A stretch of DNA of 64,000 nucleotides from Bog-473 sp963838835 (lineage in GTDB: Bacteria; Actinomycetota; Acidimicrobiia; Acidimicrobiales; RAAP-2). This document shows positions 50,051 through 60,071 of the stretch, piece by piece. The position numbers and the translations under genes are program-made. Position 1 is the stretch's first letter; each line of letters starts with the position of its first letter. The DNA is taken from assembly GCA_963838835.1 (NCBI GenBank), contig CAWITA010000024.1, positions 1 through 64,000 on the forward strand, written 5' to 3'. Under the pieces are notes generated by a model. The model saw only the letters and a program-made list of their open reading frames with translations. It was not told the origin of the DNA and ran no database searches.

Positions 50051-51067
50051 GTGAGCGACAGCGACACCGAGGCAACGCTGCCGGCCGATCCCCGTGCCTA
50101 CGTGGAACGGGTCATGGCCGAGATCGCCGAGGAGGTCGTCGTCCGCCGGGCCTCGGGCGACCTGCCGCCCAAGCTCGAGCGCGAGCTCGACGAATTGTTC
50201 CTGGCTCACTCCCCGGTGGCGGGACGCGGCGGCGACCTGGGCGGGGCCCTCCGTATGGTCGACGCCGCCACCTTCATCGATCCCGTCGTGCCCGTCGAGT
50301 CCGAGCGTGCGGCCGGGATGTTCGTCAAGAAGGGAATGCGGTCGCTGCTGCTGTGGTACGTCGGGTGGCTCACCCACCAGATGAGCCAGTCGGCCGCCGC
50401 GGTGAGCCGCGCCCTGCACATCGTCGACGACCGCCTGCAGGAGCTCGAACGCCAGGTCGAGGTCCAGCGCGCCCCGGCCGCCGGTGTGATCGAGTTCCCT
50501 GACCTGGTGGGTCCCGACGCCTGGTGGGTAGAGCCCGCCACCGCCGCGCTCGCCGCGGAGCGCGGCCGTATCCTGCACGCGGCCTGCGGCGACGGGTGGT
50601 TGGTCCGCCGCCTCGCGGCCGCCGGGGGTGACGCCTACGGTGTCGATCCCCGCTCCCACCTGGTCGACGCGGCCGAGTCCGGCGGGCTCGACCTGCGCGG
50701 TGAGCCCGTGGCCGAGCACCTGCGCGCCGTGGCCGCCGCCGGCCTGGGTGGCGTCGTGCTGAGCGGCACGGTGGAAGGGTTGGGCGGCGGCGAGCGGGCT
50801 GAGCTGCTCGGCTGGCTCGGCAGCCGGCTCGCCCCGGGCGGGACGCTCGTCGTCCACTCGGTGACCCGAGCGACCTGGGATGCCTCCGACGCCCCGCCGG
50901 AGGCCGACCTGGCGCCGGGACGGCCGTTGCGGCCCGAGGCGTGGTGCCGGCTCCTCGAGCAAGGAGGCTATGCGGCCACGGTGCGGCCCGGGCCAAGCGG
51001 TGCCGACTACCTCGTCACCGCGGTGCGGGCCGGCATCGCCGCTCCGTACGCGCCCGCCGAACGGTGA
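50051..51067 (+). CDS. SAM-dependent methyltransferase with N-terminal helical region
   Basis: A 338-residue protein. The first 145 residues are helical and charged (YVERVMAEIAEEVVVRRASG, then a predicted coiled coil DDRLQELERQVEVQ). The methyltransferase domain begins GRILHAACGDGWLVRRLAAA, with acidic motif II in AYGVDPRSHL and motif IV as GGVVLSGTVEGLGG. It is a divergent paralog of the protein at 56764. The start is GTG 50051. Its stop overlaps the next glycosyltransferase start (GTGA). It probably methylates the exported glycan or its terminus. Confidence 0.75.
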   Translation: MSDSDTEATLPADPRAYVERVMAEIAEEVVVRRASGDLPPKLERELDELFLAHSPVAGRGGDLGGALRMVDAATFIDPVVPVESERAAGMFVKKGMRSLLLWYVGWLTHQMSQSAAAVSRALHIVDDRLQELERQVEVQRAPAAGVIEFPDLVGPDAWWVEPATAALAAERGRILHAACGDGWLVRRLAAAGGDAYGVDPRSHLVDAAESGGLDLRGEPVAEHLRAVAAAGLGGVVLSGTVEGLGGGERAELLGWLGSRLAPGGTLVVHSVTRATWDASDAPPEADLAPGRPLRPEAWCRLLEQGGYAATVRPGPSGADYLVTAVRAGIAAPYAPAER

Positions 51068-52170
51068 GCGGCGCCGCCGGGAGGCCGGTGGCCGTCCACC
51101 AGTTCATCCCGACCCTCAACCCGCACGACGCGACCGGGACGCACGCGCTCAAGTTGCGCGACGCGCTGCGAGCCGTCGGTTGGCAGTCGGAGATCTTCGC
51201 CGAGGCCATCCACGACGACCTGGCCGCGCTGGCCTACAAGCACTGGATGTACCCCGAGCATGCGGCCGAGGGCGACGTCGCCGTCTACCAGTTCACGACG
51301 TCCTCCGCCGTGGCGCCCTACCTGGCCGAGCACGGGTTGCCGGTGATCTTGGACTTCCATAACTTCACGGGCCCCGAGTACTTCGCCGGCTGGGAGCCTC
51401 GGAGCGAGGCCCGGGCGTCCCGGGCGGCCGAGGAGCTCGCCCTGCTCGCGCCGGAGGCGCTGCTGGGCCTGGCCAAGAGCCGGTTCAGCGAGCAGGAGCT
51501 CCGACGGGCGGGCTGCCGTCGCACCGCGGTCGTGCCCGTCCTGGCCGATTACGGGCGGGTCACGGCCACCCCCGACCGGCGGGTGGAGGCCGAGCTGGCC
51601 CGCGGGCGCGCCGGCGGCGGCGCCGACATCCTTTTTGTGGGGCGGGTCGTGCCCTCCAAGGCTCAGCACGAGCTGGTCAAGGCGCTGTGGGCCTACCGGC
51701 GCCTCTACGACGGCCGGGCCCGACTGCACCTCGTCGGGGGTACGTCGAGCTTCGAGTACTCCAAGGCCCTGCTCGGGTTCGTCCACGACCTCGGCCTGAC
51801 GGGCGCGGTCCGCCTGACGGGCGAGGTGTCCGACGCGTCGCTCGCCGCCCACTTCGGGGTCGCCGACGTCTATCTCTCGCTCTCGGCCCACGAGGGGTTC
51901 GGGGTCCCTTTGGTCGAGGCGATGGTGGCCGGGGTCCCGGTGGTGACGCGCGGCGCCGGCGCCGTGGCCGACACGGTGGCCGACGCCGCGCTGGTCCTGG
52001 CCGCCGCCGACCCCTCCTACGTGGCGGCCGCCGTCCATCGGGCCTGCACCGACGACCGCTTGCGCGCCGTGCTGACCGCTGCGGGGCGGCGCCGGGCGGC
52101 TGAGCTGTCGGGTGACCAGGCGGCCGCCCAGATCGTCGACGCGATCGCCACCGTGGTGAAGCGACCGTGA
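51064..52170 (+). CDS. GT4-type glycosyltransferase
   Basis: A 368-residue GT-B enzyme. It opens VAVHQFIPTLNPHDATGTHA, has the family-specific VILDFHNFTGPEYFAGWEPR, then DILFVGRVVPSKAQHELVKA at the start of the nucleotide-sugar domain and SAHEGFGVPLVEAMVAGVPV with the E-x7-E retaining motif. It belongs to a set of four related transferases in this window (also 57777, 58877, 60072). The start is GTG 51064, overlapping the methyltransferase stop. Donor and acceptor are unknown. Confidence 0.88.
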   Translation: MSGAAGRPVAVHQFIPTLNPHDATGTHALKLRDALRAVGWQSEIFAEAIHDDLAALAYKHWMYPEHAAEGDVAVYQFTTSSAVAPYLAEHGLPVILDFHNFTGPEYFAGWEPRSEARASRAAEELALLAPEALLGLAKSRFSEQELRRAGCRRTAVVPVLADYGRVTATPDRRVEAELARGRAGGGADILFVGRVVPSKAQHELVKALWAYRRLYDGRARLHLVGGTSSFEYSKALLGFVHDLGLTGAVRLTGEVSDASLAAHFGVADVYLSLSAHEGFGVPLVEAMVAGVPVVTRGAGAVADTVADAALVLAAADPSYVAAAVHRACTDDRLRAVLTAAGRRRAAELSGDQAAAQIVDAIATVVKRP

Positions 52171-53373
52171 GCAAGAAGGTGGTCTTCGTCACGCCGCGCT
52201 ACGGGACCCAGGTGATGGGTGGGGCGGAGACGGCGGCGCGCCAGCTGGCCGAGCACCTGCAGGCCCACACGGACTGGGAAGCCGAGGTCCACACGACCTG
52301 CGCGCTCGACGCCATCACGTGGGACGACGTCCTCGATCCGGGGACGACCGAGCTCAACGGCGTGACCGTGCACCGGCACCCGTCCGCGCACGGCCGGCTC
52401 CCCGACTTCTACGGCCTGGACGGGACGGTACGGCTGGCTCCGAGGATGACGACACCCGAGCAAGCGAAACGGTGGGTCGAGTACAACGGCCCGGTCTCGC
52501 CCGAGCTGGTGGACGCCGTGTGCGCGTCGAACGCCGACGTCGTTGCCTTCTCCCCGTACCTCTACCACCCCACGGTGGCGACCATCGGCCGGGTCGGGGT
52601 GCCGGCCGTGTTCCATCCGGCCGCCCATGACGAGCCGGCGCTCTACCTGCCGGTGTTCCGCGGCACCTTCGGGAGCGCGGACGCCTTCTGTTTCTACACG
52701 GCGTCGGAACGTACCCTCGTCGAGCGCATGTACCCGGTGGCGGAGCGCCCGCAGATCGTGCTGGGTCTCGGCGTCGGCGACTCCGAGGGTGCGGGCCGGA
52801 AGGGCCACGAGTTGTTGGGGCTCGGTGAGCGCCCCTACATCGTCAGCGTGGGGCGGGTCGACGAGCACAAGGGCTCGAAGATGTTGGCGTCGTACTTCTC
52901 GACCTACAAGGAGCGCCGCCCCGGGCCCTTGGCCCTCGCCCTCGTCGGCCCGGTCGCGGCGGAGCTACCGCCGCACCCCGACATCGTCGTGACCGGTGCG
53001 GTGTCCGAGGCCGACAAGTGGGACATCGCGCGCGACGCGCTGGTCGCCGTCTCGGCCTCCGCGCTCGAGTCGTTCTCCCTTGTCGTGATCGAGGCCTGGG
53101 TCGAGCGGGTCCCGGTCCTCGTCAACGGCGCCTGCGGGCCGACGCCGCGAGCACTGCGAGCGCTCCGGTGGGGGGCTGTGGTTCACCTCGTACCCCGAGT
53201 TCGAGGTGGTGCTCGACCGGCTCGTGTCCGACGCCGAGCTGCGCGCGGTGCTCGGGGCACGCGGCCGGGACTTCGTCGACCGACACTTCCGCTGGCCGGT
53301 GCTCGTCGCGCGCTACGACGAGTTTCTCACCACCGTCGTGGCGCGGGGGCGGGGGACGCCGAGCCTGTTCTAG
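52167..53373 (+). pseudogene. GT4-type glycosyltransferase, frameshifted near the C-terminus
   Basis: It opens KVVFVTPRYGTQVMGGAETA, the donor-independent N-terminal loop of GT4 enzymes. PYIVSVGRVDEHKGSKMLAS begins the C-terminal Rossmann domain, and SASALESFSLVVIEAWVERV carries the E-x7-E motif. Near 53145 one extra base breaks the frame. The correct continuation is REHCERSGGGLWFTSYPEFE, ending GTPSLF at 53373. The start overlaps the upstream transferase stop (GTGA). Restored length is about 401 residues. Its family differs from the four related transferases around it. Confidence 0.85.
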
Positions 53374-53388
53374 GCCAGCCGGTCCGGC

Positions 53389-54300
53389 TCAGGCCTCCCG
53401 CCGTCCGACGACGGTGTACATCCGTTGGTCGACCGCGTCAGCCGCCATGTCGTGGGCCAGGTGGTGCTGCTGGGTGTGCGCGGTCGTCTCCGTCCGGCCA
53501 AATCCGAGCCGCGCCAGCATCGAGACGACCGCACCCGGGTAGATCGACCACCAGTTGGTCAGGTGGTGCTCCGCCGAGGGCGAGAAGCGCATGATGTTGG
53601 ACTCGGGCGGCTGCCAGTCGTCCTGCAGCGGCTCGGTCACGATCATGGTCTCGCTCGTTCGCCGCGCCGCCTGCGAGAGGGCGCCCCAGGGCTCGCGCAG
53701 GTGCAAGAGGATGGCCCCGACCAAGGTGATGTCGAACGTGCCCAGGTCCGTGGGCATGTCGTAGATGTTCCCCTGGACGAACTTGGCCGACGAGCCCAGC
53801 GTGCGGTGCAGGTACCACCAGGCGTCGTGGTTGCGGTCGATGGTCTCCTGCATGACCCGCCGTCGTTCTTCGGGGTCCTCGCGGCCCCGGAAGGGCATGA
53901 CGTCGATGGACACGTCGAACCCAGCCTCGAACGCCACCACCTCGGCCCCCATGCGCTCCATGTAGAAGGTCAGGTACCCCGTGGCCGGGCCGAGCTCGAG
54001 CACGCGCTTGCCGGCGACGTCGACGCCGCCCAGGTAGGCGCTCTCGTGGCCGCGCAAGTCCCAGGCCCCGGGCAGCACCCGGCCGTCGGGCAGCTCGAAG
54101 GCGTGGTACCAGACGAAATCGCTGAGGTCGGCGCCCTCGCGGCGCTTGGACTGCGCGGCCTGGAAGTCGGGGTCGAGCTGGCCCAGATACTCGCGGGGAG
54201 GATAGGTGGGGAGGTGAGGACCCGGCTGGACAGGGGCGGCGACGGGAGACGGGTCGGAGACACCGGAACCCCCGTGCTCCGCGTCACGTCGCCGGATCAT
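53389..54300 (-). CDS. Class I SAM-dependent methyltransferase
   Basis: A 303-residue enzyme. SAM motif I is VLELGPATGYLTFYMERMGA, motif II is in VVAFEAGFDVSIDV, and FDITLVGAILLHLREPWGAL is motif IV with the post-motif loop. MIVTEPLQDDW and a C-terminal ARLGFGRTETT follow. It resembles methyltransferases of surface-glycan clusters. It is transcribed against the glycosyltransferase operon and lies 33 bases downstream of the repeat-protein gene on the same strand. Confidence 0.83.
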   Translation of the reverse strand: MIRRRDAEHGGSGVSDPSPVAAPVQPGPHLPTYPPREYLGQLDPDFQAAQSKRREGADLSDFVWYHAFELPDGRVLPGAWDLRGHESAYLGGVDVAGKRVLELGPATGYLTFYMERMGAEVVAFEAGFDVSIDVMPFRGREDPEERRRVMQETIDRNHDAWWYLHRTLGSSAKFVQGNIYDMPTDLGTFDITLVGAILLHLREPWGALSQAARRTSETMIVTEPLQDDWQPPESNIMRFSPSAEHHLTNWWSIYPGAVVSMLARLGFGRTETTAHTQQHHLAHDMAADAVDQRMYTVVGRREA

Positions 54301-54333
54301 GGGGCGTCACTCTACGCGCGCGGCTGGTCGTGC

Positions 54334-56652
54334 TCAGAACCCCGCCATGCCGACCATCGGCCGGTTGAGGTGCTGGCCGCCCATGGAGCCTCGGAACGGC
54401 GCGTCGCCGTACGTGAAGATGCCACCGTCCGACGCGACGAACCAGTATCCCTGCCCGTCGCCGGTGGATTGCATGGCGACCACGGGCTGGTTGAGATGCA
54501 GGCCACCCGTCGAGCCGTAGAAGGGCGCGCCGTACGAGAAGACCCCGCCGTCGGAGCCCACGAGCCAATACCCGCCCGTCACGGGGTCGGGGGTGATGCC
54601 GACGATGACGCCGTTGAGATGCAGCCCCGTGGCGTCGCCGGCGAAGATGGCGTCGCCGAAGGGGAACACCCGGCCTGTCGTGCTCACCTCCCAGTAGCCG
54701 AGCCCATCGGGCGTGGCGGCCATCCCGACGATGGCCTGCCCGGGGATCGACGCGGCCGAACCGTAGAACCCGGCGTCGCCGTAGGAGAAGATGCCGCCGT
54801 CGGCGGCGACGAGCCAGTAGCCCTTGCCGTCGGGGGTGGCCGCCATGCCCACCACGGGGGCGTTGAGGTGGAGCGATCCGGTTGAGCCGTAGAACCCGGC
54901 GTCCCCGTAGTCGAAGACGCCGCCGTCGGCCGCCACGAGCCAGTACCCGCCCTGGCCGGGGACCGCCGCCATGCCGACCACCGGCCGATTCAACGTGATG
55001 CTTCCGGTGCTGCCGCAGAAGTCTTGTCCGAAGGTGAAGATCCCGCCGTCGGACGCCACCGACAGGTACCCGCTCCGCGCCGCCGACGGCCGGTGACACG
55101 CCCCGATCGGGTTGCCGCCGCCGACGAACCCGCTGAGGGCCGCGTCGTGGTGGAACTCGGGCCACCCGCCGGCTTCGCCGGACCGGGCGCCCACGGAGTT
55201 CGTCCACTCGAAATGCTGCACGATGCCCTGCACGTCGTCGCTGCCCGGAATGGCGAAATATCCGGCCACCGTGATGCCGATCGAGCCGTCAGCATCGGCC
55301 GTGACGAGCGCCGCGTTCTGGAACCCGATCTCGGCGTTTCTCGTGACGGGGTTGCTCGAGCCGTTGTCGAGGACGGCAAGCGGCACGCCAGTCTGTCCGT
55401 CGAGGATGTACAGGCCCAGGTCGGTCGGGACGATCACGTCCTGGGAGCCGTTGCCGGTGAGGTCCGCCGTGGTCACCGACCCGTAGATGGCATGGCCGAC
55501 GTTGGTGTGCCAGATCGGCGCCCCCGTGGCCGAGTTGAGCGCCCAGACCGACCCTGTCCCGTCGGCGTTGACGGTGCCCTCGACCACGGCAAGCTGCCCG
55601 TTGCCCTGGACGTCGGCCAGCGCGGGGCTGCCGCCCGTGTTGCCGTCCAGCGTGGTGCTCCACACCAGGTTGCACTTGGTGTCGTACGCCTTCACCGTGT
55701 TCTCGTCGCTGGCCCCGGCGTAGTAGCTGCCGGTGCCGGTCGCGATCCCGTAGGACCCGCCCGAGAGGAGAGGACCGACGGCGGGCGAGGAGTCGATCTG
55801 CTCGTTCGTGGCCGCGCTGCAGATCGTGCCCCCGTGGTCGTTGTAGATGCGCAGGCGGCCACCGTTTGCGTAGTGCATCCCCAAGGCGAAACCCGCCGAC
55901 GAGGCGCCACCGGCGACGAAGTCGTCCGAGCCCGTCCCGTAGAGGTCGCCCACGGCGGCCGTCGAGAACACGCTGTCGGCGGAGAACTGCGGCCAGCCGG
56001 TCGCCGGCGCGCCCGATGCGCTGTTCAGCGCGTAGGTCATCTGGCCCAGCGACCCGCCCTCGACGAGCGACTCGCCGTCGCCGAGGGCGAGCGACGCCTG
56101 GACCCCGCCGTCGGGGGCGGTATCCGAGGTCGGGTTGGTGACGACCTGGTTCCACACCTCGGCGCCGTTCGGCGCGTACGCGTAGTAGCCGCCTTGGACC
56201 GGCGAGGCCGCATTCCCGGCGCCGAAGTAGAGGTTGCCGTTGGTGCCCACCGAGGCGGTCGAGTCGATGGGCGGACTCCCGGGGACCTCGACCCCGTTGA
56301 TGCCCGTCGCGGGCGACCCGCCGCCGGGGTTGGTGTTGTTGCAGCCCTGTCCCGAGCCGATGGTGCTTCCCGTCCCGCTGCCCCAGCCGGGCGCGGCCGA
56401 GCCGTTCTCAAGGTTGAGCCCAAAGAGGAAGCCCTGGCGGTCGCCCACCTCCACCGCGGGGGTGCCCTCGTCGCTGAATTGGACCGGCGACGCCTCGGCG
56501 ACGCCGCACGGTGCGTCGTCGAGGTTGGTGCTCCAACTGAGTATGACGGGCGGCGACACGCCCTCGGCGTTTTGCACGGGGAGCGCGCCCACCGCGACGC
56601 CGACCCCGGCCAGGGGCACGGTTGCCACCATCAGGCGCGTCAGTCTGCGCAC
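54334..56652 (-). CDS. Secreted repeat protein: FG-GAP/PQQ-like beta-propeller plus six GYW-DGG-FGDA repeats
   Basis: A 772-residue exported protein. GTG at 56652 follows GAGGGACCCA and opens a signal peptide (TRLMVATVPLAGVGVAVGAL). The first 530 residues contain FG-GAP-like repeats such as AAVGDLYGTGSDDFVAGGAS, SPALADVQGNGQLAVVEGTV and TTADLTGNGSQDVIVPTDLG, pointing to a seven-bladed-type propeller. From window position 55072 down to 54337 there are six tandem repeats of about 40 residues, e.g. GYWLVAADGGVFDYGDAGFY followed by GSTGSLHLNAPVVGMAATPDG. The same repeats recur in the SpoIID protein at 61242. A surface-display or glycan-binding role is inferred. Confidence 0.75.
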   Translation of the reverse strand: MRRLTRLMVATVPLAGVGVAVGALPVQNAEGVSPPVILSWSTNLDDAPCGVAEASPVQFSDEGTPAVEVGDRQGFLFGLNLENGSAAPGWGSGTGSTIGSGQGCNNTNPGGGSPATGINGVEVPGSPPIDSTASVGTNGNLYFGAGNAASPVQGGYYAYAPNGAEVWNQVVTNPTSDTAPDGGVQASLALGDGESLVEGGSLGQMTYALNSASGAPATGWPQFSADSVFSTAAVGDLYGTGSDDFVAGGASSAGFALGMHYANGGRLRIYNDHGGTICSAATNEQIDSSPAVGPLLSGGSYGIATGTGSYYAGASDENTVKAYDTKCNLVWSTTLDGNTGGSPALADVQGNGQLAVVEGTVNADGTGSVWALNSATGAPIWHTNVGHAIYGSVTTADLTGNGSQDVIVPTDLGLYILDGQTGVPLAVLDNGSSNPVTRNAEIGFQNAALVTADADGSIGITVAGYFAIPGSDDVQGIVQHFEWTNSVGARSGEAGGWPEFHHDAALSGFVGGGNPIGACHRPSAARSGYLSVASDGGIFTFGQDFCGSTGSITLNRPVVGMAAVPGQGGYWLVAADGGVFDYGDAGFYGSTGSLHLNAPVVGMAATPDGKGYWLVAADGGIFSYGDAGFYGSAASIPGQAIVGMAATPDGLGYWEVSTTGRVFPFGDAIFAGDATGLHLNGVIVGITPDPVTGGYWLVGSDGGVFSYGAPFYGSTGGLHLNQPVVAMQSTGDGQGYWFVASDGGIFTYGDAPFRGSMGGQHLNRPMVGMAGF

Positions 56653-56763
56653 TTGGGTCCCTCGCCACGTCCCATTGTCAGGCCGCGAAGGTAGTCGCTC
56701 ACAACCCTCGCCTGAAGCGCAGCCCCCCACCGGAACGCGGCATCGCCGGTAGCATCGGCCGCC

Positions 56764-57780
56764 GTGGCCGCCGCCCTTCCTCCAACCGGCGATGCGGATC
56801 GGGCGCGTGACCGGAACGCGGACGACAGTGCGGGGCCGTCGGAGACGTCGGACCGCGAGCGGGCGGCGGAGGCCCTGCGCGCCGCCTTCGCGCGGCTGGC
56901 ACCGCAGGGGAGCGACGAGTGGAATTTCTCGCGGCCTTCACCCATCTCGGTGACCGCTACGGCCCGTACCACCCCGGCGCTTCGGCCTTGTCGGATGCGC
57001 TCGAGGACCAGAACCGCACCGGCGCGCTGGCGGCCGGGCCGCCTCGGCCGGCTTCGCCGCGCTGGCGATCGGGCGCCGCGGGCGCCGCGGGCTTCCGAAG
57101 GTGCCCCCGACGAACTCGAGGAGGCGATGGGCCACGTGGTCGAGGCCTTCCGCTTCCTGTCGGCGCGCGTGGCCACGCTCGAGGGACGGCTGGCGGCGGA
57201 GGACCGCCCGGTCGACGGCGCAGCCTGGTTGGTCCCCGCCCGCCCCCTCGGTTCCTGGTCGGGGCCGGTGGCGGCGCATCTCTTGGCGCAGACCCCAGGG
57301 GGCGTCCTCCTCCATGCCGACTGCGGCGAAGGAGACCTCCTCCAGGCGCTGTCGGGCCGAGGCGCCGTGGTGCACGGGGTGGAGCCGCGCGGCGCGGTGG
57401 CGCTGCGGGCGCTCGAACACGGCTTTTCCGTCACCATCGCCGAGGTGTCCGAGGACCTGGCCGGCCGGCCGGAGGGATCACTCGGGGGCATTGCCCTGAA
57501 CGGGGTGGTCGACCGCTTGCCGCTGCACGCACTGCTTTCCCTCCTGGGGCAGTGCCGGCGCACACTGGGCCGCGACGCGCCGCTCGTCGTGGTCGCCGAG
57601 CGCCCCGCCGTCACGCGTTCATGGGAGGCACCGGCGCTGGACCTGGTGCGAGGCCGCCCGGTGCACGAGGCGACCTGGGAGCTGCTGTTGGACCGGGCCG
57701 GCTTCGTCGAGGTGGCGCCGCTGGCCGCCGACGCCGGCAACGATGGCCGGTTCGCCCTGGCGGCCGTCACGCCCTCGTGA
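56764..57780 (+). pseudogene. SAM-dependent methyltransferase with N-terminal helical region, several frameshifts
   Basis: A paralog of 50051. GTG at 56764 opens a charged helix. Near 56920 the coherent reading moves to a second frame (EFLAAFTHLGDRYGPYHPGA, then LEDQNRTGALAAG). Near 57035 it moves to a third (SAGFAALAIGRRGRRGLPKV). Near 57110 it returns to the first (LEEAMGHVVEAFRFLSARVA). The methyltransferase domain itself is intact: GVLLHADCGEGDLLQALSGR, VHGVEPRGAV and GGIALNGVVDRLPLHALLSL. The nominal open frame is uninterrupted, so automated annotation would call it intact, but its residues 50-115 are out of frame. It overlaps the next transferase as GTGA. Confidence 0.65.
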
Positions 57781-58880
57781 ACGGCATCCACCACTTCGTC
57801 CCCGTGTTGCACCGCGGCGACGCGGTGGGACGACACACCTTGCGCCTGCGCGACGCGACGCGGGCCCGTGGGTTCCGTTCGGAGATCTACGTCGACACGA
57901 TCGACCCCGAGACGACAAGCGAGACGGTGCCCGTCTTGTCCTATCCCGAGGCCGCCCGGGAGGGCGACGTGGTCGTCTATCAGTTCGCCACCGCCTCGGC
58001 CATGGCCCCGTGGCTGGCCGCCCGGTCCGAGACGCTCGTCGTCAACTACCACAACATCACGCCCCCAGAGCTGATGGCGCCCTGGGACAACCATCTCGCC
58101 CTCGGGCAGCTGCGGGCCCAAGGGGACCTGCGCCTGCTGGCGTCGCGCGCCGCCCTGGCCGTGGCCGACTCGGCCTACAACGAGGCCCACCTCGCCCAGG
58201 CCGGGTTCGCCGCCACCGAGGTCGTCCCGCCCTCGGCGGCCCTCGACGTCGTCGTCATCGAGGCGGCCCGTGTCACGACGGCGCCCCGGTCCCGGTTCCG
58301 GCCCGCCGCAACTGACGGCGCACGCTGGCTGGCCGTCGGGAGGGTCTCGCCCAACAAGGCGCTCGAGCGCACGGTCGCTGCGCTCGCCGCCGCCCGCGCT
58401 CACGGCGACCCGGAGGCGACGCTGCACATCGTGGGCAAGCCCGCCACTGACTCCTACGTGTCCGCCCTGCACCGCTATGTGGCCGAGCTGGGCCTGGCGG
58501 GGGCGGTCCGCTTCGCCGGCCACGCGAGCGACGAAACCGTCGCGTCGGCCTACGCCGACGCCGACGTGTTGGTCGTCACGTCCGAGCACGAGGGCTTCTG
58601 CGTGCCGGTCGTCGAGGCCATGGCGGTCGGCGTGCCGGTCGTCGCATTCGATCAGGGGGCGGTCCCCGAGGTGCTGGGCGACGCCGGATCGCTCGTCTCC
58701 GACAAGGATCCCCACGCGCTGGCGGCGTCGATCGGCGCCCTCCTCCACGATGCCGCCCGCCGCGAGGCCATGGTCGAGGCGGGGCGCCGGCGTCTGGCCG
58801 AGCTCGATCTCGAGACCGCGGCCGACCGCTTCGTCGGGCTGCTGGCGCCCTTGGCCGAGCGGCGTGCCGTGCGGCGATGA
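57777..58880 (+). CDS. GT4-type glycosyltransferase
   Basis: A 367-residue GT-B enzyme of the same set as 51064. It opens NGIHHFVPVLHRGDAVGRHT and has LVVNYHNITPPELMAPWDNH, ARWLAVGRVSPNKALERTVA and TSEHEGFCVPVVEAMAVGVP with the E-x7-E motif. The GTG at 57777 overlaps the methyltransferase stop. Its own stop overlaps the following start (ATGA). It is most similar to its immediate neighbour at 58877, suggesting tandem duplication. Confidence 0.9.
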   Translation: MNGIHHFVPVLHRGDAVGRHTLRLRDATRARGFRSEIYVDTIDPETTSETVPVLSYPEAAREGDVVVYQFATASAMAPWLAARSETLVVNYHNITPPELMAPWDNHLALGQLRAQGDLRLLASRAALAVADSAYNEAHLAQAGFAATEVVPPSAALDVVVIEAARVTTAPRSRFRPAATDGARWLAVGRVSPNKALERTVAALAAARAHGDPEATLHIVGKPATDSYVSALHRYVAELGLAGAVRFAGHASDETVASAYADADVLVVTSEHEGFCVPVVEAMAVGVPVVAFDQGAVPEVLGDAGSLVSDKDPHALAASIGALLHDAARREAMVEAGRRRLAELDLETAADRFVGLLAPLAERRAVRR

Positions 58881-59950
58881 GCGGCATCCACCAGTTCGTC
58901 CCGATGCTGCACCGCGGCGACGCCGTCGGTCGCCACACGCTGCGCCTGCGCGAGGTGATGGCGACACGCGGCATCCGCTCGCAGATCTACGTCGAGATGG
59001 ACGACCCCGACACGGCCTCCGAGACGCGTCCGTTCGCCAGGTACGCGGACGAGGCCGAGCCCCGTGACGTGCTCGTCTACCAGTTTGCAACGGCCTCGGC
59101 CATCGCGTCGTGGCTGAACGGGCGCGCCGAGCCGCTGGTCGTGAACTACCACAACGTCACGCCGCCGGAGTTCTACGCACCGTGGGACAACGGGATGGCC
59201 CGCCACCAACTGCGGGCCCAAGTGGAACTGCGCGGGCTCGCCCCCCGCGCCGCGCTCGGCCTGGCGGTCTCGGCCTTCAACGAGGCGGAGCTGCGCGCCG
59301 CGGGCTTCGGCACGACCGCGGTCGTGCCACCGGCGGCCATCGTGCCCACGGGCTGGGCCTCGGGCCCCGACGCCGATGCACCCCCGCCCGCACCGACGCG
59401 CCGCGGCGCCCGCTGGATCACTGTGGGGCGCCTCGCCCCGAACAAGGGGATCGAGTACGCGGCGATGGCGCTGTTGGTCACGCGGGAGCACCACGATCCG
59501 GCCGCGACGCTCGACGTGGTGGGGCGTTCGGTCGTGCCGGCGTACACGGAGGCCCTCCAGCGCTTCGTCGACGAGATCGGCCTCCATGACGCCGTCACGT
59601 TCCACGGTGCGCTGAGCGACGCCGTGTTGGCGGCTGCCTTGGCCGGCACCGACGTGCTGGTGTTGACGTCCCAGCACGAGGGTTTCGGGGTGCCCGTGAT
59701 CGAAGCGATGGCGCTCGGGCTGCCGGTCGTGGCCAACCGGGTTGGCGCGCTGCCCGAGGTCGTCGGCGACGGCGGGCTGCTGATCGATGCCGCCGATCCG
59801 TGGGCCCTCGCCGGCGCCGTCACCAGCCTGCTGCACGAGCCGGCGCTCAAGGAGCGCTTGGCCGAGGCGGCCCGGCAGCGCGTGGCCGCTCTCGACCTCC
59901 CCTCGGCGGGCGATCGCGCCATCGACCTCGTCGCCGCGCTCCGCGCGTGA
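58877..59950 (+). CDS. GT4-type glycosyltransferase (tandem paralog)
   Basis: A 357-residue GT-B enzyme. Its N-terminus SGIHQFVPMLHRGDAVGRHT is nearly that of the upstream gene. It also carries LVVNYHNVTPPEFYAPWDNG, ARWITVGRLAPNKGIEYAAM and TSQHEGFGVPVIEAMALGLP with E-x7-E. It is the last gene of the second methyltransferase-transferase-transferase module. The following gene is convergent. Confidence 0.9.
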   Translation: MSGIHQFVPMLHRGDAVGRHTLRLREVMATRGIRSQIYVEMDDPDTASETRPFARYADEAEPRDVLVYQFATASAIASWLNGRAEPLVVNYHNVTPPEFYAPWDNGMARHQLRAQVELRGLAPRAALGLAVSAFNEAELRAAGFGTTAVVPPAAIVPTGWASGPDADAPPPAPTRRGARWITVGRLAPNKGIEYAAMALLVTREHHDPAATLDVVGRSVVPAYTEALQRFVDEIGLHDAVTFHGALSDAVLAAALAGTDVLVLTSQHEGFGVPVIEAMALGLPVVANRVGALPEVVGDGGLLIDAADPWALAGAVTSLLHEPALKERLAEAARQRVAALDLPSAGDRAIDLVAALRA

Positions 59951-60071
59951 CTGCGGTCGGACCGGGGCGTGGCTGCCGCAAAACTGACCACAATTCGCCG
60001 CCTCCCGCTTCGAGCTCGGGCCGCCCCCCAGCGCCGGGTACCCCGGTGCTGTGCGCGCTCGCCCCGGCGGC

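Noticed and set aside
56640..59090. An 816-codon open frame on the minus strand
   Set aside because: It is antisense to the methyltransferase and glycosyltransferase genes, with no recognisable domain.
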